A DNA stretch of 64,000 nt from an uncultured Sutterella sp. (GCA_949282745.1 CASDQM010000038.1:124001-188000); one strand, 5' to 3'; shown: positions 26,008 to 34,539, numbered from the stretch's first letter. Made by a program: numbers and translations. Notes: generated by a model from the sequence alone, not told the origin.

Positions 26008-27462
26008 ATGAGCAAAACCATTCTCACGATCGACGAATACCGCAGTCTCGAGACGCGCGCGGGCAACATGCTCGGCCACGACGCCCTCATGCTACGCGCC
26101 GGCACGGCCGCGGCCAACTTCATCGCCGAACGCATTCCCGCGGGCGGGCGCGTGACGCTCCTCGTGGGCCCGGGCAACAACGGCGGCGACGCGCTCGTCG
26201 CCGCTCTCGAACTCAAAAAGCGCGACTTTGCGACGACCGTCGTCCTGCCGGGCGGCCGCCAGCCCAAGTCCGAACTCGCCAAGCGCTTCTTTGCCGAATG
26301 GTGTGAAGCGGGCGGCGCCGTGACCGACGATCCCTATCTCACGGAAAAGGCCGACTGCGTCGTCGACGGTCTCTTCGGAATGGGCCAGACGAAGCCCGTC
26401 GCGGGCGACGACCTCGACGCCGTCCTCTGGTTCAACGAACGTCAGGGCCTCAAGGTGTCGCTCGACGTTCCCACGGGACTCAACCCCTACACGGGCCGCT
26501 GGATCGGTCCGCGTCCGGGTTGCCGCGCCGACGCGACCCTCACGTTCCTCGCCACCAAAGCGGGCTTCTACATGGAAGAAGGCGTCGACGCCGCAGGCGT
26601 TGTGCATCTCTTCGAACTCGACGTCTCGATTCCGCTCTCGACCCTCTCCATCGTCGAAGAGGACGAATTCCCGCACGTGCTCCATCGCCGCGCCCAGAAC
26701 GTCCACAAGGGCGACTTCGGCCGCCTCGTCGTCACGGGCGGCGCCCGCGGGACTTTCGGCGCCGCGATCCTCGCCGCGCGCGCGGCCCTCACCATGGGCG
26801 CCGGGCTCGTCACGGTGGACGCCCTCGCCGAAGACATTCCGGCCTTCGACCCGCTCGAACCCGCCCTGATGTTCGCCGTCGAAAAGCCCGATTATTCGAA
26901 GTTCGACGTGACCGTTCTCGGCCCGGGCCTCGGCCGCTCCGAAGCCGCCCGCGCCCGCGTGAAGGAAGCGCTCGAAACGGCGCACGCCCTCGTGCTCGAC
27001 GCCGACGCCCTCAACATCATTGCCGAAGATCTGCCGCTCCAAGATCTTCTTCTCGCCCGCCGCGAACCCACGGTTCTCACGCCGCACGCCATGGAAGCCG
27101 CGCGTCTTCTGCGCCGCGACGTCAAGGACGTGACCGTCGACCGCGTGGCGGCCGCCCGCGAACTCGCCGTGCAGACGGGCGCGATCGTCGTCCTCAAGGG
27201 CCCGGGCACCGTCACGACGCTTCGCAGCTCGCGCGCCTGGATCAATCCGACGGGCTCGGCCATGCTCGCCACGGCGGGCACGGGCGACGTCCTCGCCGGC
27301 ATGATCGGCGCCATGTTCGCGCAGAAGTTCGACATGGTCGAAGCGACGCTCTCGGCCGTGTGGCTCCACGGCCGCGCGGTCGAAGGCCTCGAAGCGGGCG
27401 TCACGGCCTCGTCGGTCGCGCGCCGCGCCGCGGATCTCCTCAACAAGCTGCGTCAATCGTAA
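26008..27462 (+). CDS. nnr: Bifunctional NAD(P)H-hydrate epimerase / dehydratase
   Basis: A 484-residue two-domain enzyme. Residues 1-220 are the YjeF_N epimerase (LLVGPGNNGGDALVAA, VDGLFGMGQTKPV, LDVPTGLNPYTG) and residues about 235-484 the ADP-dependent dehydratase of ribokinase-like fold (GDFGRLVVTGG, LTPHAMEAARLL, LKGPGTVT, and TAGTGDVLAGMIGA, the nucleotide-binding end). Together they repair NAD(P)H damaged by hydration. AGGGGA stands 5 nt before the ATG; a TACAAT box (25975-25980) lies about 30 bp upstream. Its stop codon falls in TCGTAACC, the start of the repeat block that carries the small RNA genes. Confidence 0.95.
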   Translation: MSKTILTIDEYRSLETRAGNMLGHDALMLRAGTAAANFIAERIPAGGRVTLLVGPGNNGGDALVAALELKKRDFATTVVLPGGRQPKSELAKRFFAEWCEAGGAVTDDPYLTEKADCVVDGLFGMGQTKPVAGDDLDAVLWFNERQGLKVSLDVPTGLNPYTGRWIGPRPGCRADATLTFLATKAGFYMEEGVDAAGVVHLFELDVSIPLSTLSIVEEDEFPHVLHRRAQNVHKGDFGRLVVTGGARGTFGAAILAARAALTMGAGLVTVDALAEDIPAFDPLEPALMFAVEKPDYSKFDVTVLGPGLGRSEAARARVKEALETAHALVLDADALNIIAEDLPLQDLLLARREPTVLTPHAMEAARLLRRDVKDVTVDRVAAARELAVQTGAIVVLKGPGTVTTLRSSRAWINPTGSAMLATAGTGDVLAGMIGAMFAQKFDMVEATLSAVWLHGRAVEGLEAGVTASSVARRAADLLNKLRQS

Positions 27463-27623
27463 CCTTTCGTTGGGAGGGCGTCTGCAGATCGGTTCGTGCA
27501 AATCCCTTGGGAGGCACGGTTTTTGCCCGAATCTCCGTGCAAACCCGAGCAGAAGCACCTACGTTTTGTTACGCGGCTCGAAATTTCGACATACATCCCT
27601 CCAAGGGCCTCTGTTAGAGTAGC

Positions 27624-27723
27624 GTCAACAGGAAGGACGAACTCCATACTGTTGGACTCCAGCTTAGGTTGAGTTATTGAGGGTTTGGATGGCCGTGGGC
27701 GACATCGCTCACGGCCTTTTTTT
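27624..27723 (+). ncRNA. Structured small RNA, copy 1
   Basis: About 100 nt. A 5' hairpin has stem CAACAG/CTGTTG and a purine-rich loop (GGAAGGACGAACTCC) containing a Shine-Dalgarno-like AAGGA. A conserved unpaired linker follows (AGGTTGAGTTATTGAGGG), then a rho-independent terminator (GGCCGTGGGC/GCTCACGGCC) with seven T. An extended -10-like TGT-TAGAGT (27612-27620) precedes it. No open reading frame with a start and ribosome site fits. Boundaries are predicted, not mapped. Confidence 0.75.
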
Positions 27724-27978
27724 CTCTTTTGCAGGGGGGGGGGTTCTGACACCTTCGGTCCTCTTGGTTCGGCGCCCTTCAGCGTCACCGCCGCTTCCCC
27801 GGCGATCCCGCTTTTGCGCCGGATCGTAACCGTTCGTTTTGCTCAAAACCGCCGAACGGCCCGAAAAGGCCGCCCTGCGGCGGATTTCCCGTTCCGAAGA
27901 CGTTTCCGGGCGCACAACACTTTGTTACGGCCGTCGGAATTTCGAAATACTCCCTGCCGAAGCCTTTGATAGAGTAGC

Positions 27979-28079
27979 GTCAACAGGAAGGACGAACTCC
28001 GTACTGTTGGACTCCAGCTTAGGTTGAGTTATTGAGGGTTTGGATGGCCGTGGGCGACACCGCTCACGGCCCTTTTTTT
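27979..28079 (+). ncRNA. Structured small RNA, copy 2
   Basis: This copy differs from copy 1 by very few bases in the RNA (a CAT to CGT change in the loop and ACAT to ACAC in the terminator loop). It keeps the 5' hairpin, linker and terminator with seven T. TGA-TAGAGT (27967-27975) precedes it, and the palindrome ATTTCGAAAT lies further upstream. Confidence 0.75.
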
Positions 28080-28329
28080 CGTCTGCGTACTTCCTCGCGG
28101 TCCGAAAGCTCTTGTCGATTCGGTCCCCTCCGCCTCGCCCCGCAGCTTTCCCGAAAGGCCTGCATTGCCCGGGATCGTAACCGTTCGTTTTGCACAAAAC
28201 CGCCGAACGGTCCGAAAAGGCCGCCCCGCGGCGGATTTCCCGTTCCGAAGACGTTTTCGGGCGCCCAACACTTTGTTACGGGCGTCGGAATTTCGAAATA
28301 CTCCCTGCCGAAGCCTTTGATAGAGTAGG

Positions 28330-28429
28330 GTCAACAGGAAGGACGACAGCCGGCCTGTTGAGACTCCAGCTTAGGTTGAGTTATTGAGGGTTTGGAAGGC
28401 CGTGGGCACACCGCTCACGGCCCTTTTTT
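28330..28429 (+). ncRNA. Structured small RNA, copy 3
   Basis: The 5' stem is longer here (TCAACAGG/CCTGTTGA, 8 bp) and its loop has changed to AAGGACGACAGCCGG, but the AGGACGA core, the linker and the terminator are kept. The T run of six is followed directly by CATGAAAG, the left arm of a REP-like palindrome that is split here by an IS110-type element. Confidence 0.75.
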
Positions 28430-28559
28430 CATGAAAGTAGGACGTCGAAGGCGCGTCCTGGCCGGGGCACGGATACAGTGGGGCATAGTGCCTTGAAACT
28501 CGCAGCTTCAGGCACGACTAGACGCATAGGTATTTAGTTCCGAGCCCTCTGTTCTAGGC

Positions 28560-29927
28560 TCAGGCACAGTCTTCCACGTCTACTAGAATTTCTCCGGTCT
28601 TTTCAACCACAAGCAGTCCGTCGCGGAGTGTCAATCCGGCCGTTCTGATCGCAGTCGTCATCGCAGCGGTCACCTTCTTGACGTTGACGTCTCTCAGCGT
28701 CGTTGAAGAGACTTCGCGGTACGGAGTGCGGCTTTTGAGGATCGAGAAGATGATTCGCGCCAACAGATGGGCCATCGCCATAACCCCTCTAAGTCTTCCC
28801 TTCTTGATCGCGAACGCCTGGAATCTTTGAAAGAGCACACCTTTTCTCATCAACCCGACGGCCTGAGCGCATTCGATCCGCACGGTGCGCAGATACTTGT
28901 TGCCCTTTGGCGTTCCACTGCGATGAGCATGTCCGGCCGATTCGTTGTTGCCGGGGCAAACGCCGATCCAGGAAGCGAAGTGTTCCGCATTGGGAAAAGA
29001 CGACAAGTCGTCACCAATCTCCGCAAAAATGAGGCGGGCCGCCGTCTCTTTGATTCCTGGAATCGTTGTCAGCAGATCAATCGACTCCTGATAAGGTTGT
29101 TGAGCCTTGCGCAACGTCGCCATGACGTCGTCGGTTCTTTTCTGCAGGTATGTAAGGTGTTCCCGCTGTTTGCGAAGGTGCGGCATCACTATCTCAGGAA
29201 TCGCCTTGCTCAACATTTCCAGAATGGCTTCTGTTCCAGCCTTTAGACGACCTCCTTTGATCTCAACGACTTCCTTGAGGTTGTCCACTCCGTCGCACCA
29301 GGCATCAAGGATTGCCGTAGCGGCTTTTCCCGTGAAGTTACTGAAGATGGCAGAGAGACGAAGCCCCAGAGCATTGAAAGTTTTTTGAACACGGTTCCGA
29401 TGTCGAGATTCGTCGTTCTTGCACTTGCGAAAATCTCGGGCAATCAGCCGCTGATCTCGTATTTCTCGTGTCGGCACGAAAGACTTCCGGAATTTTCCAA
29501 GCCGAGCGTACTCAGCAAGACGGATCGCGTCCTGCCTATCGGTTTTGCGGCCCACCATGGCCTTGATGTCGCGGGCATTCACGAGAGCGAGTTGTTCGGC
29601 TCCGAACCCAACATCCTCAAGACTTTCGTAGGGAGCACGCCACAGAACTCCCGTCGACTCCATGAGAATGACATCAGGCGTTCTTTCGTAACACCACTGA
29701 GCAAAATCGGCAAAGCTTCACGGACTTGAGCAACGGAACTCGTTCAGTTCCGTGCAAATCTCAGACTTCTCGAGATCGAGATACTGGTAGGCACAGACGA
29801 GCAGATCGTGGTGAACGTCCACACCGACGGCCGAAGGGTAAAGCGCGTTGACTACAACTTGAGACGTCGGAGTCGTAATCAGTCGACCCTGCTTTACGGG
29901 AGGGGTTGCGTTGGTAGAACATGCCAT
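28560..29927 (-). pseudogene. IS110-family transposase, interrupted by an in-frame TGA
   Basis: Read in one frame from ATG 29927 (AGGAGG 4 nt upstream) this would be 455 residues. It has the RuvC-like DEDD motifs: VGVDVHHD, VILMESTGVLW, and ARDIKAMVGRKTDRQDA; the C-terminal transposase_20 part begins LTTIPGIKETAARLI and includes ASWIGVCPGNNESAGH and SGTPKGNKYLR. A single TGA (complement 29718-29720) stops it after 69 codons, between FRCSSP and SFADFAQWC, with the frame otherwise open on both sides. It was probably CGA before. A restart could make a fragment without the first catalytic Asp, so the copy is likely inactive. Confidence 0.85.
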
Positions 29928-30175
29928 ACAGCCTCCTTTTCAGTGGGAGTCGTTGGCGATCGACCTTTCAACGAGGTAGACACGAGAGGGTTCCGAACGG
30001 AGCTCAAACTCGCGCTCATTTTTTCATACGCCCAGAAATTCGAGACCTCTTTGTCCAAAGGACGAACGGTAACGAAAACGGTGCAATACAGGGTTCGAAA
30101 TCCAGGACCTGCAATTTTTGTACGCACATGGCTAGTGCAAAAAAGGTTGCGCAGACTGGAGCGCCTTCGACTCCC
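29928..30175 (-). ncRNA. Candidate bridge-RNA region of the IS110 element
   Basis: IS110 elements of the classical subgroup encode a bridge RNA in the long non-coding end upstream of the transposase. This 248-bp stretch is in that position and contains several inverted repeats, for example TTTGTCC-AAA-GGACGAA and a GCAATTTTTG...CAAAAAAGGTTGC pairing. The RNA itself and its target loops are not proven from this reading. Confidence 0.3.
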
Positions 30176-30200
30176 ACTTTCATCATATAGGGTGAAGGCG
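30176..30200 (+). repeat. REP-like palindrome, right part (split copy)
   Basis: CACTTTCATCATATAGGGTGAAGGCG matches the second hairpin of the REP copies at 30626 and 39805. Its left part, CATGAAAG, is at 28430-28437 on the other side of the IS110 element. Confidence 0.7.
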
Positions 30201-30515
30201 CCACCCTTGAGTCAGATAATGCGCCCCTTCATATCCATTTTTGATCGAGGACCCGTGCACGGATACGATCGGAGACTCCTTCGGAGCGCCTCCCGGCAGC
30301 CTCTGTAACGAAGCATGAAAATCCTCCCCTGCCGAGCAAAAAATGCGGGAACAAATCTCTTTTCCCCGCCTTGCCCTCCCTGCACCGCTTTTCCAGGATT
30401 CCGAGTCCCCACACAAAAGAAAAAGTCCTGAGACAGAACGGATTTCCCCGTCAACACTTTGTTACGTGCTTCGGATTTTCGACATATCTTGAAGAAGGCC
30501 CTTTGGTAGAGTTAC
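30201..30515 (+). other. Non-coding stretch upstream of small RNA copy 4
   Basis: No gene is seen. The last 75 bases resemble the upstream regions of copies 2 and 3: CGGATTTCCCCGT then CAACACTTTGTTACG (30452-30466), an ATTTTCGACATA block (30475-30485), and TGG-TAGAGT (30504-30512) as the nearest -10-like element. The earlier part contains no repeat that I recognise. Confidence 0.5.
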
Positions 30516-30614
30516 CCCGTCGAGAGGAACGACAGCGTCCTTTCGCGACTCTGCCAAGGTTGAGTATTTTGAGGGTTTGGAGTGGCCGCGAACTTCGGTT
30601 CGCGGCTTTTTTTT
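30516..30614 (+). ncRNA. Structured small RNA, copy 4 (diverged)
   Basis: The linker AGGTTGAG-TATTTTGAGGGTTTGG and the loop core AGGAACGAC are shared with copies 1-3, but both stems have other sequences. The 5' stem is GTCG..AGG/CCT..CGAC and the terminator GCCGCGAAC-TTCG-GTTCGCGGC with eight T. Keeping the pairing while the sequence changes is good evidence for a functional RNA structure. REP copy b follows the T run directly. Confidence 0.7.
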
Positions 30615-30655
30615 CATGAAAGAGTTTGACTTTCATCATGTAGGGTGAAGGCGTC
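30615..30655 (+). repeat. REP-like palindrome b, intact
   Basis: CATGAAAG-7 nt-CTTTCATcATG forms one hairpin; ACTTTCATC-ATGTAG-GGTGAAGG forms an overlapping alternative one. It directly follows the small RNA terminator. The same element is at 39789 and, split, at 28430/30176. Confidence 0.75.
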
Positions 30656-30955
30656 GCCTTCATCTCCATCTTGTGACTCTTTACGACTTTTTTGGGGGCC
30701 GTCCCCTCGTCTTTGACGTCGGGGGACCGCGTTGGTCGCGTCGAGCGCCAACGAAGGCGAGCTGCCCTGCCCGGTCGCTCGGCTCCGCCTCGCGAAGTCT
30801 TCGGCCCGATGCTTGGTGATCGGAGAACCTCGGTACGGGATCACGCGAGGCTCTAGAGAAGAATCGCGTATTTGCAGGAAGTCTGCCCGGGCGTCTATGA
30901 TTTCCTCACCGACTCGGCTCTGCCGCTCCGATTCGTTCGACTTTTCATCTCCTTC

Positions 30956-33319
30956 ATGCCGCGTTCCTCTTATTCGCCGCCGCATTCGCGCCCCCGTCCT
31001 GGCATTCATCCCTGCGCTCCTCCGGACCCAATATCCGATAACCGCTCCGCGGCGCCCCGCCGCCCCGCTCAGTCCCCGTCCTCGACGCCGACGTCTTCAC
31101 CGAACGGCACGGGCGCGACCTCGGCCTCCTCGGCCGGCACTCCTGCGCCGTTTGCCAAGATCGCGGGATTGGTGGAGCGCGTCACCTTCCACAACGGACA
31201 AAACGGCTTCTGCGTCCTGCGGCTCAAAGTGAAGGGCGAACGCGACCTCGTTACGCTCGTCGGCCACACGCCCTCCGTCACGCCCGGCGAATACGCCACG
31301 GCTTCCGGTCAGTGGATCGTCGATCGGGAATACGGGCGTCAGTTCAAGGCAGAATGGCTTCGCATTCATCAACCGACGACCGCCACGGGTATTGAAAAGT
31401 ACCTGGGCTCGGGGATGGTGAAGGGAATCGGGCCTTTCTTCGCCAAAAAGCTCGTGCAGGCCTTCGGGACGGACGTCTTCTCCGTTATCGAGAACGAACC
31501 CAATCGCCTGAGGGAAATCGAGGGGATCGGGCGCAAGCGCCTCGAACGCATCACGGCCGGCTGGGCCAGCCAAAAGGTGATTAGGGAAATCATGGTCTTT
31601 CTTCACGGTCACGGCGTCTCGACATCAAAGTCCGTGCGCATCTACAAGACTTACGGCAACGACGCCGTCCGGGTCGTTCAGGAGAATCCGTATCGCCTTG
31701 CGCAGGACATCCGCGGGATCGGTTTCAAGTCGGCCGATACCATTGCGAAGAACGTCGGGATCGACCGGCATTCGCCGCTTCGTGCCCGCGCCGGGATTTC
31801 CTATACGCTCCTCGAAGCGTCGGGGAACGCTGGGCACTGCTGTCTTCCACGCTCGGAACTCGTCCAAAAGGCGGTGGAACTTCTCGACATTCCGGAAGAC
31901 GTGATTCAACCGGCGATCGACTTCGAACTCGAATCGCAACGAGTCGTCGAAGACGTGTTCCCGGAACCGGGGAGCGTCTATCCGATCGGTCTCTATCTCG
32001 CGGAAGAGGGCGTCGCCAAGGAAGTGCGCCGTCTCGGGCGCGGACGCTTGCCATGGCCCGCGATCGATTCCGAGAAGGCCGTACCCTGGGTCGAAACGAA
32101 GCTCGGCATTCGATTGGCCGACAGTCAGCGCGCCGCGGTTTCGACGGCACTGCAGTCGAAGTTCAGCATCATCACCGGGGGACCCGGCGTAGGCAAAACA
32201 ACGCTCGTGAAGTCGCTTCTCACGATCCTGGAAGCCAAGCACGTACGGATTCAGCTTTGCGCCCCAACGGGGCGCGCGGCGAAGCGTCTTTCCGAATCTT
32301 CGGGGCGGGAAGCCAAGACCATTCATCGCCTCCTTGAAATCAATCCGGAAAACGGGGAATTCAAACGCAACCAGGAAAATCCTCTGGACTGCGATCTGTT
32401 GGTCGTCGACGAGAGCTCCATGATCGACATCCAGTTGGCGAACCACCTGCTCACGGCCGTGCCGTCCACCGCCTCCGTCCTGATCGTAGGCGACGTCGAC
32501 CAACTTCCGTCCGTGGGACCGGGCGCGTTCCTATCCGACCTCATCGAGTCCCACACCGTTCCCGTCATTCGCCTCACGGAAGTCTTCCGACAGGCGGCTT
32601 CATCCTGGATCATCAAGGCGGCGCACCGCATCAACGCGGGGCAGATGCCGCAGTTTCCGACGAAGGACGATCACGGCGACTGCTACTTCGTCAAGGTCGA
32701 GGAGACGGAAGAGGTGGCGGAGCGAATCGTGGATCTGGTGAAGTGCCGTCTTCCGAAGGCCTATGGAGTTGATCCGATTCGCGACATTCAGGTTCTCTGC
32801 CCCATGAACCGAAGCGGCTCGGGGGCGCGCGCCCTGAACATCCTTCTGCAGGAGGCCCTGAACCCGCCGACCGACCAGTCGGTGGAGCGATTCGGCTACA
32901 AATTCGGGATCGGCGACAAAGTGATGCAGATCGAAAACAACTACGACCGAGAGGTTTACAACGGCGACATCGGGTTCGTGGTTCGAAAGAACGAGGAGGA
33001 AGAGACGCTCACGATCGGCTTCGACGGACGGGAAGTTGCCTACAATTACTCGGACCTCGACGAACTCGTCCTCTGCTATGCGACGACTATCCACAAATCT
33101 CAGGGAAGCGAGTACCCGATCGTCGTGATTCCGCTTTCGATGCAACATTTCGTGATGCTGAAGCGCAACCTCGTCTACACGGGCGTAACCCGCGGAAAGA
33201 AGCTCGTCGTGATCGTGGGACAGCCCAAGGCCCTGGGCCTCGCCGTACGCTCGAACGACGCCCTGAAGAGAAAGACGGGGCTCTGCGCCCGATTGATCCG
33301 GCAGTGGTCGAAGGGTTGA
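30956..33319 (+). CDS. recD2: RecD2-type 5'-3' DNA helicase
   Basis: A 787-residue superfamily 1B helicase. After a Pro/Ser/Arg-rich, probably unstructured N-terminus of about 60 residues comes an OB-like region (IAGLVERVTFHNGQNGFCVL), tandem helix-hairpin-helix motifs (GIGPFFAKKLV, IEGIGRKRLERI), Walker A ITGGPGVGKTT (about 407), Walker B LLVVDESSM, and the C-terminal UvrD-like domain with TIHKSQGSEY and YTGVTRGKK. RecD2 proteins act in genome stability without RecBC. The start is uncertain: ATG 30956 has no good ribosome site, and an earlier start at 30872 or a later one is possible. No terminator separates it from the REP copy. Confidence 0.9.
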   Translation: MPRSSYSPPHSRPRPGIHPCAPPDPISDNRSAAPRRPAQSPSSTPTSSPNGTGATSASSAGTPAPFAKIAGLVERVTFHNGQNGFCVLRLKVKGERDLVTLVGHTPSVTPGEYATASGQWIVDREYGRQFKAEWLRIHQPTTATGIEKYLGSGMVKGIGPFFAKKLVQAFGTDVFSVIENEPNRLREIEGIGRKRLERITAGWASQKVIREIMVFLHGHGVSTSKSVRIYKTYGNDAVRVVQENPYRLAQDIRGIGFKSADTIAKNVGIDRHSPLRARAGISYTLLEASGNAGHCCLPRSELVQKAVELLDIPEDVIQPAIDFELESQRVVEDVFPEPGSVYPIGLYLAEEGVAKEVRRLGRGRLPWPAIDSEKAVPWVETKLGIRLADSQRAAVSTALQSKFSIITGGPGVGKTTLVKSLLTILEAKHVRIQLCAPTGRAAKRLSESSGREAKTIHRLLEINPENGEFKRNQENPLDCDLLVVDESSMIDIQLANHLLTAVPSTASVLIVGDVDQLPSVGPGAFLSDLIESHTVPVIRLTEVFRQAASSWIIKAAHRINAGQMPQFPTKDDHGDCYFVKVEETEEVAERIVDLVKCRLPKAYGVDPIRDIQVLCPMNRSGSGARALNILLQEALNPPTDQSVERFGYKFGIGDKVMQIENNYDREVYNGDIGFVVRKNEEEETLTIGFDGREVAYNYSDLDELVLCYATTIHKSQGSEYPIVVIPLSMQHFVMLKRNLVYTGVTRGKKLVVIVGQPKALGLAVRSNDALKRKTGLCARLIRQWSKG

Positions 33320-33463
33320 GTGCGTTCGAGTTTGGAAGAGCGACACCCGGGACGATGCCGACTACCGCTCTGAGAATTCTGCCGAATGCAAGGGTTTCCG
33401 GTGAAATGAAGCGCCGCCGTCTCCCTTGTGCCGAGACGTTTCGAATACACGATACGGTAAAGG

Positions 33464-33498
33464 GCCTGCAACCTCGACCTCGTCTTGAGTTTGCAGGC
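33464..33498. terminator. Inverted repeat between recD2 and the LysR gene
   Basis: GCCTGCAA...TTTGCAGGC with an 18-nt loop. Read on the minus strand CCTTTACC follows. Position between convergent genes suggests a terminator, but the T tract is weak. Confidence 0.35.
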
Positions 33499-33540
33499 TT
33501 AGGGAACATGAGCCCTGCGCGTTTGATTTTGCAGATAATC

Positions 33541-34485
33541 TCAAACGCTTTGCGAATAACTTCGCTCACTGTCCCCAGGAAGTGCCTGAAATTTTTCCTG
33601 CATTGTTTTTTTGACGCAATGAATCAAGTATTCACATGCCTTCGACGGGGAAAAATCTTTCCGCATGATCAGCGTGAAATTCAGATGTGGCAGTTTCACG
33701 GAGTCCACAACAGGCAATTTACGGAATCCGTTGAGTGACACGACAATTTCTGGGACGATCAATATGGCATCGGATGCCCTGACAAGTTCGACCGCAGACA
33801 TGGCATCGCCAGCGGTCAAATATTTCTCCGAGAGCGGTATTCCTACCTGAGGCATGCAATGTGCAAATCGATCACGCGCCTCCTCGAAGCTTTCGGCAAT
33901 AATCGCCCATTCATACCTAGCGATAGCTTGACCGTCAACAATCTCCTGTCCTAGTAATGGATGTCCTTCTCGAACGGCATATACCTGTTCGCAACAACAA
34001 ACAGGTTCCCACATGAATTGATCGGACGGCCATTCTTCTCCGACTGCACAAACAGCAAAGTCTATTCGATGTTCTCTCAGTGCCTGCAGAGAAATCATTA
34101 AGCCACCATCCATCAGGCCAATGGATGTCGCTGGAAATCTCTTCCGAAACCAGGGGAGAAATTCTCCAAGACATGACAGCATGACTGCGGAATTACAGGC
34201 AAAGCGAATCGATCCGGCCATCAATCCGCGCCTGACGGCAAGTCCCTCTTTGGTTTCTCGTACCTCATCAAGAAGAACTTTTGCCCGTCCGTACAAATAT
34301 TCTCCATGTGGCGTCAAATGAATGCCTTGTGCGCTTCGTACCAACAGCGGCAGGCCGCAATTTTCTTCGAGCGCATGAACGCTTTTGGATACAGCCGCCT
34401 GCGTGAGATTGAGAGCAGCGGCCGCCGTTCGGAATCCGCCTGTTCGAACTACCGTCGCAAAAACTTGCAGTTGCTGAAGTTTCAT
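33541..34485 (-). CDS. LysR-family transcriptional regulator
   Basis: A 314-residue LTTR with an N-terminal winged helix-turn-helix (MKLQQLQVFATVVRTGGFRTAAAALNLTQAAVSKSVHALE) and a periplasmic-binding-like effector domain. ATG 34485 has AAGAGG 6 nt upstream. It is divergent from the M20 amidohydrolase, and a 19-bp palindromic LysR box lies between them, so it likely controls that operon in response to its substrate. Base composition is clearly lower in GC than the chromosome on either side, like the next four genes. The effector is unknown. Confidence 0.92.
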   Translation of the reverse strand: MKLQQLQVFATVVRTGGFRTAAAALNLTQAAVSKSVHALEENCGLPLLVRSAQGIHLTPHGEYLYGRAKVLLDEVRETKEGLAVRRGLMAGSIRFACNSAVMLSCLGEFLPWFRKRFPATSIGLMDGGLMISLQALREHRIDFAVCAVGEEWPSDQFMWEPVCCCEQVYAVREGHPLLGQEIVDGQAIARYEWAIIAESFEEARDRFAHCMPQVGIPLSEKYLTAGDAMSAVELVRASDAILIVPEIVVSLNGFRKLPVVDSVKLPHLNFTLIMRKDFSPSKACEYLIHCVKKTMQEKFQALPGDSERSYSQSV

Positions 34486-34520
34486 ATTGAACCTCTTGAA
34501 AACGACCGCGGAAGAGTCAG

Positions 34521-34539
34521 TGATAACCAATAGTTATCA
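34521..34539. promoter_or_regulatory. LysR-type operator palindrome
   Basis: TGATAAC-CAATA-GTTATCA, a perfect inverted repeat with 7-bp arms. It contains the T-N11-A arrangement bound by LysR proteins and sits 36 bp upstream of the LysR start and 106 bp upstream of the amidohydrolase start. Confidence 0.7.

Larger units (their letters stand above)
27565..28429 (+). repeat. Near-tandem triplication of a ~350-bp unit carrying a small RNA gene
   Basis: Three units start TTTGTTACG at 27565, 27921 and 28272, so the spacing is 356 and 351 bp. Units 2 and 3 are nearly identical from GGATCGTAACCGTTCG (about 27821 and 28171) through the terminators; unit 1 shares the RNA gene and promoter region but has a different spacer, although a TCGTAACC-TTCGTT motif recurs at the nnr stop codon. 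No protein gene fits the units. Confidence 0.85.
28438..30175 (-). mobile_element. IS110-family insertion element inside a REP-like palindrome
   Basis: About 1.74 kb. The ends are inferred by comparing the site with the intact REP copies at 30615 and 39789: left flank ...TTTTTTCATGAAAG, right flank CACTTTCATCATATAGGGTGAA, which are adjacent parts of one REP. No terminal inverted repeats and no long target duplication are seen, as expected for IS110. The transposase reads leftward, with about 250 bp of non-coding sequence upstream and 120 bp downstream. The downstream side contains a GTGCCTTGAA/TTCAGGCAC hairpin. Confidence 0.65.

Noticed and set aside
27685-28387. Small proteins encoded in the repeat units of the small RNA array
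   Set aside because: The frames are not kept between copies, run through the terminator hairpins and have no ribosome sites.
28560-29663. An intact shorter IS110 transposase starting at MESTGVLW
   Set aside because: That start lies inside the catalytic domain; the frame continues upstream past a single stop to a proper start with the first catalytic Asp.
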